From contig JAGWVO010000145.1 of NCBI GenBank assembly GCA_018970845.1, forward strand, positions 1 to 8,581: a DNA stretch of 8,581 nucleotides. The letters are read 5' to 3'. Made by a program: the position numbers and the translations under genes. This stretch comes from Planctomycetota bacterium (GTDB lineage: Bacteria; Planctomycetota; Planctomycetia; Gemmatales; Gemmataceae). Below are positions 5,558 to 8,581 of the stretch, piece after piece. Below the pieces are notes generated by a model. It did not search any database. It saw only the letters and a list, made by a program, of their open reading frames with translations, and was not told where the DNA came from. Numbering within the stretch: the stretch's first letter is position 1; every line of letters begins with the position of its first letter.

Positions 5558-7312
5558 ATGGACAACGCATCTCTGGCCGCGGCCTTCGAGGAAATCGCCA
5601 CCCTCAAGGAACTTCAGGGGGAAGACGGCTTTCGCAGCCAGGCGTTCCGCAACACCGCCAGGCGGATCGAAACCCTTCCGCAATCCGCCGCCGAACTCTT
5701 CCGCGCCGGCACGATCAAGGATGCCGTCTCCAGCCTCGGCAAGACCCAGCTTGAGGTGATCGGGCAACTTGTCGCCGGCGAAAGCTGCGCCATCCTCGAC
5801 GACCTCCGCGCCCGCACCCCGCCCGGCCACCTGGAAATGCTCCGCATCCCCGGCGTGGGCCCCAAGAAGGTAAGGGCGCTCCACCTCGAGCTTGGCATCA
5901 CCACGCTCCCCGAACTGGCCGCGGCATGCGAGTCGGGAAGGGTCGCCGCCATCAAGGGATTCGGGGCCAAGACCAGCGAGAAAATCCTGCAGGGCATCGC
6001 CTTTGTCACCAGTTCGGGCAGGCGCGTCCGCCTCGATCAGGCCATCGGCCTGGCCGGCGCCCTGCTCGAGCGGTTGCGCGCGGTTGAGGGCGTCACGCGC
6101 GCGGAAATCGCCGGCAGCCTCCGGCGCCGGCGCGAAACCGTCAAGGACATCGACATCGTCGCCACCGCCGACGACCCCGCCGCGCTGATCGCCGCCTTCG
6201 TCTCCGTCCCGGGGGTGAAATCCATCGTCGGGCAGGGAGACACCAAGGCCAGCATCGTGCTCGAGGCCGAGTCCTCCGGCGGCAGGCTTTCCCTGGGCGG
6301 GAAAGTCGGCATGAACGCCGACCTGCGCGTGGTGGCTCCCGGCCAGTTCCCCTTCGCCCTGAACTACTTCACCGGCAGCAAGGAGCACAATGTGCTGCTG
6401 CGCCAGAGGGCCATCGACCGCGGCTGGCGGCTCAACGAGTACGAGTTGGCCGGGTGCGACGCCGCCATTTCCCACGAGGCCGACATCTACGCGGCGCTCG
6501 GCCTGGCCTATGTCGAGCCCGAACTGCGGGAGGGCACCGGGGAGGACGCCGCCGCCGCGGACGGAAGCCTGCCGGCCCTCGTGCGCGTCGCCGACATCCG
6601 GGGCGTCTTCCACAACCACACCACCGCCTCCGACGGCGCCGACACGCTCGAGGCCATGGCCAGGGCCGCCAAGGCGCTTGGGCTTGAGTACTTGGGCATT
6701 GGCGACCATTCCCAATCGCTCACCGTCGCCAACGGCCTCACGCCCGACCGCGTGCGCGCCCAATGGAGGGAAATCGACGCCCTCAACGCCCGCCTGGCGG
6801 GCATCACCGTCCTCAAGGGCACCGAATGCGACATCCTGCCCGACGGCTCGCTCGACTTCGACGACGCGCTCCTGGCCGGGTTCGATTATGTCGTGGCGAG
6901 CGTCCACACCCATTTCGGACAAACCCGCGAGGAAATGACGGCGCGCATCTGCAGGGCGCTGGCCCACCCCGCCGTCACCATGCTGGGGCACGCCACCGGC
7001 AGGCTGCTGCTCAGGCGCGAGGCTTACGCGGTCGACCTTGAGGCGGTGATCCAGGCCGCCGCGCGCCACGGGAAAATGATCGAGATCAACGCGAACCCGA
7101 TGCGCCTGGACCTCGATTGGGTTCATTGCCGCCGGGCCCGCGAACTGGGTGTGCCGCTGGTCGTCAATCCCGACGCGCATTCCACCGATGAACTGGCCTA
7201 TTTCAGCCATGGGGTGGATGTGGCCCGCCGCGCCTGGCTGACCGCGGGCGAGGTCTACAACACGCGGGGAATCGAGGGAGTGCTGGCCGACTTGCGAAAG
7301 CGGAAGGGGTAA
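5558..7312 (+). CDS. polX: DNA polymerase/3'-5' exonuclease PolX (family X polymerase fused to PHP domain)
   Basis: This 584-residue protein is a full-length bacterial PolX, a gap-filling repair polymerase with a metal-dependent PHP nuclease. The N-terminal 8-kDa-like domain opens MDNASLAAAFEEIATLKELQG. Helix-hairpin-helix segments are at about 95-109 (IPGVGPKKV) and 131-144 (IKGFGAKTS). The polymerase palm has GSLRRRRETVKDIDIV at 186-201, giving Asp197 and Asp199, and the third acid Asp255 in MNADLRVV. FALNYFTGSKEHN at 266-278 and RLNEYEL at 291-297 are family landmarks. The PHP domain starts near 346 with HNHTTASDG (His352, His354, Asp359), then GDHS (Asp383, His384), GTECD (Glu423), ASVHTHF (His450), LGHATGR (His478) and NPDAHS (Asp539, His541); the metal-ligand set appears complete. 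An upstream in-frame ATG at 5507 would add 17 residues, but the 5558 start matches the family N-terminus and has AGGA at 5550-5553. It follows the esterase gene by 60 bp; a functional link is not evident. Confidence 0.96.
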   Translation: MDNASLAAAFEEIATLKELQGEDGFRSQAFRNTARRIETLPQSAAELFRAGTIKDAVSSLGKTQLEVIGQLVAGESCAILDDLRARTPPGHLEMLRIPGVGPKKVRALHLELGITTLPELAAACESGRVAAIKGFGAKTSEKILQGIAFVTSSGRRVRLDQAIGLAGALLERLRAVEGVTRAEIAGSLRRRRETVKDIDIVATADDPAALIAAFVSVPGVKSIVGQGDTKASIVLEAESSGGRLSLGGKVGMNADLRVVAPGQFPFALNYFTGSKEHNVLLRQRAIDRGWRLNEYELAGCDAAISHEADIYAALGLAYVEPELREGTGEDAAAADGSLPALVRVADIRGVFHNHTTASDGADTLEAMARAAKALGLEYLGIGDHSQSLTVANGLTPDRVRAQWREIDALNARLAGITVLKGTECDILPDGSLDFDDALLAGFDYVVASVHTHFGQTREEMTARICRALAHPAVTMLGHATGRLLLRREAYAVDLEAVIQAAARHGKMIEINANPMRLDLDWVHCRRARELGVPLVVNPDAHSTDELAYFSHGVDVARRAWLTAGEVYNTRGIEGVLADLRKRKG

Positions 7313-7448
7313 TCAAGCCGGGAAGCCAAGGGCGATGGCTCCATTCGTCGGTTGATTCCTAACAAAAGGTTATCACCCGCCAGCTTGCGCTGGCGGCTCG
7401 AATGGATTGAAAGGTTCGGGTCGGGAATGTGTCGGCGTTGGACAAAAC
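7313..7448. other. Convergent intergenic spacer
   Basis: This 136-base spacer separates the 3' ends of PolX and the EF-hand gene. It is less GC-rich in its first half (CCTAACAAAAGGTTATCACC) and holds one perfect hairpin. No gene was found in it. Confidence 0.6.
7377..7396. terminator. Perfect 8-bp palindromic hairpin; bidirectional terminator or REP-like element
   Basis: CCGCCAGC (7377-7384) and GCTGGCGG (7389-7396) are exact inverted copies around a TTGC loop, forming a very stable hairpin between convergent genes. On the plus strand it is followed by CTCGAATGG, with no T-run. On the minus strand it is followed by GTGATAACCTTTTGTT, with a T-rich patch about 9 bases away. It is thus not a textbook intrinsic terminator in either direction. 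A dispersed palindromic repeat is the alternative; only one copy is present here. Confidence 0.4.
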
Positions 7449-8581
7449 TCACTTCGAGCTGCCGCGATCCTTCTTCATTTCCATGCGGTCGAACTTGGAG
7501 GGCTTTTCGGGCCGTTCCGACTTCGACGGGCGGTCGGATGATCCGGAATCGGGCTTGCCAAAGCTCCCCCGGTCGGGCCGGCCGAACGAACCCCTGTCGG
7601 GGCGGTCCGAGGAGCCACGGTCGGGCCGGTCACCACCAAAGCCGCCCCGGGAACGCGACGAGTCGCCGCCGCTTGGCGCGCCCGACGCCGAGGCGGTGGC
7701 CGTGGAGCCCATTTCCTTCCTGCGCGCGGCGATCTTGGTGGGAAGAAGCCCTTCATCCACGGTGATGAAACCGTCGCCATTCAGGTCGAACGAGCGGAAT
7801 TCGGAGAGTTCCCGGCCGCCCTTGCGCCATTCGTAAAGGCCGACCTGGGCATCCTTGTCCATGTCGAGCTTGGTGAACCAGTCCGGAAGATCCTTGGGAA
7901 GGGATCCAAATCGGTAAACCGCCACCTTCTTGGCCTCGGGAATCACCGGCACATAGTACCCGGGCTGGCCCCACGGATTGGAATTCGGGTCGCCGGGATT
8001 GCCGCCCGGACTTCCTTGGCCGCCATTGGCAAACCTGATGCGGATGTACTGGGTGTATTCGGAGAGGCTCACCAATCCGTTCTTGTCTGTGTCGACTTCG
8101 AGGAACGATTCGCGAAGCCGGTTGGAGGCTTGGGCCTCGGTGGGATCAAGCTGGCCATCCTTGTTGGTGTCGTACTGCTCGAACCTTTGCTTGGCGAACG
8201 CGTCGGGATCCATTCCGCCCGGGCCGGAGGGCCCGCCGCCCGGTTGGGCCCCGGGATCGTTTCCAGGGGGAGTTGGCCCGCCGGGAGGGCCGCCGCCAAA
8301 GCGCATCATGCCGCCCCCCTGGGACATCCGCTCGTTCATTCGCTCCTTGAAGTATTCGGAAAACTGGTCGCGGTTGACCTGGCCGGAGGTGATGCCCCTC
8401 TTGCTGGCCCATTCGGCGAGTTTCTTGCTGGCCTCGGGGTCCATGCGGGAGGTGTATTCGCTAATTGTGATGGTTGGCTTGCCGTTGGAGGCGCGGTCGA
8501 AGGCCATGCCGGCGAACTGGCTGGGGTCGAACCCGCCACCGCCCGGGCCGCCTCCCGGTCCGCCGAATCCGCCACCACCCC
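7449..8581 (-). CDS. Gly/Pro-rich multi-EF-hand calcium-binding protein (5' end cut by window edge)
   Basis: The frame is open from the right edge to the TGA at 7449-7451, at least 377 residues. The Met codon at 8505-8507 is internal, because the Gly-rich frame continues upstream (GGGGFDPSQFAG). Numbering from that Met, four canonical EF-hand loops are visible: DTNKDGQLDPTE (113-124), DTDKNGLVSLSE (139-150), DMDKDAQVGLYE (215-226, Ala for the usual Gly) and DLNGDGFITVDE (241-252). A degenerate loop lies at 4-17 and another candidate near 35-50. Gly/Pro-rich linkers (64-99 and 161-183) separate the pairs. The tail after about 266 is Ser/Gly-rich, carries an 8-residue tandem repeat, and ends basic. 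It probably binds calcium; the signal peptide expected of an exported planctomycete EF-hand protein would be outside the window. Partner and process are unknown. It converges with PolX. Confidence 0.9.
   Translation of the reverse strand, partial: GGGGFGGPGGGPGGGGFDPSQFAGMAFDRASNGKPTITISEYTSRMDPEASKKLAEWASKRGITSGQVNRDQFSEYFKERMNERMSQGGGMMRFGGGPPGGPTPPGNDPGAQPGGGPSGPGGMDPDAFAKQRFEQYDTNKDGQLDPTEAQASNRLRESFLEVDTDKNGLVSLSEYTQYIRIRFANGGQGSPGGNPGDPNSNPWGQPGYYVPVIPEAKKVAVYRFGSLPKDLPDWFTKLDMDKDAQVGLYEWRKGGRELSEFRSFDLNGDGFITVDEGLLPTKIAARRKEMGSTATASASGAPSGGDSSRSRGGFGGDRPDRGSSDRPDRGSFGRPDRGSFGKPDSGSSDRPSKSERPEKPSKFDRMEMKKDRGSSK
7533..7628 (-). repeat. Four tandem 24-bp repeats encoding an 8-residue RPDRGS-type unit
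   Basis: In the tail of the EF-hand protein four in-frame 24-bp units follow each other. In transcription order they are RPDRGSSD (7628-7605), RPDRGSFG (7604-7581), RPDRGSFG (7580-7557) and KPDSGSSD (7556-7533). The last unit is the most diverged and runs into a degenerate RPSKSERPEKPSK segment. The pattern suggests expansion of a charged, disordered tail. Confidence 0.8.

Noticed and set aside
5513..7210. A 565-codon minus-strand open frame opposite PolX
   Set aside because: Same antisense GC artefact. The PolX frame shows complete polymerase and PHP motifs, and this product has none.

Overview
The window is GC-rich and looks like a chromosomal segment from a planctomycete, probably a Gemmatales-like lineage. 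Three things point there. One gene encodes a DUF1559 protein with a type II pseudopilin N-terminus. It is paired with a small transthyretin-like/carboxypeptidase-regulatory-like lipoprotein. A Gly/Pro-rich multi-EF-hand protein carries a 'LPKDLPDWF..LDxDKD..VGLYEWRKG' block that recurs in planctomycete proteins. The assignment rests on protein-family recognition only; no rRNA or other marker gene is present.

Layout from left to right: a 5'-complete, 3'-truncated DUF1559 pseudopilin-like gene (1-863, minus), preceded in transcription order by a lipoprotein gene (946-1359, minus). Divergent from these is an NADPH:quinone oxidoreductase-like MDR enzyme (1537-2532, plus). It converges on a DUF429 predicted RNase H-fold protein (2580-3314, minus). 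Three plus-strand genes follow: a stand-alone 2-oxoacid-dehydrogenase E2-type acyltransferase domain (3443-4207), a putative alpha/beta-hydrolase esterase (4364-5497) and a bacterial PolX DNA polymerase/PHP exonuclease (5558-7312). PolX converges, across a 136-bp spacer with a perfect 8-bp hairpin, on an EF-hand protein (7449-8581, minus) whose N-terminus lies beyond the right edge.

Strand changes are frequent and gaps are mostly tens of bases, so these look like single genes or pairs rather than one pathway operon. The two groupings that could be functional are the lipoprotein/DUF1559 pair (both exported) and the acyltransferase/esterase pair (both acyl chemistry). PolX and DUF429 are nucleic-acid enzymes or predicted ones, but nothing links them to each other.

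I found no mobile element, CRISPR array, tRNA, rRNA or recognisable defence system, and no convincing new multi-gene system. The points most worth a second look are the three-module architecture and repeat tail of the EF-hand protein, the E2 domain lacking a lipoyl carrier beside an esterase, and the palindrome at 7377-7396. No stretch longer than 300 bases lacks a gene.
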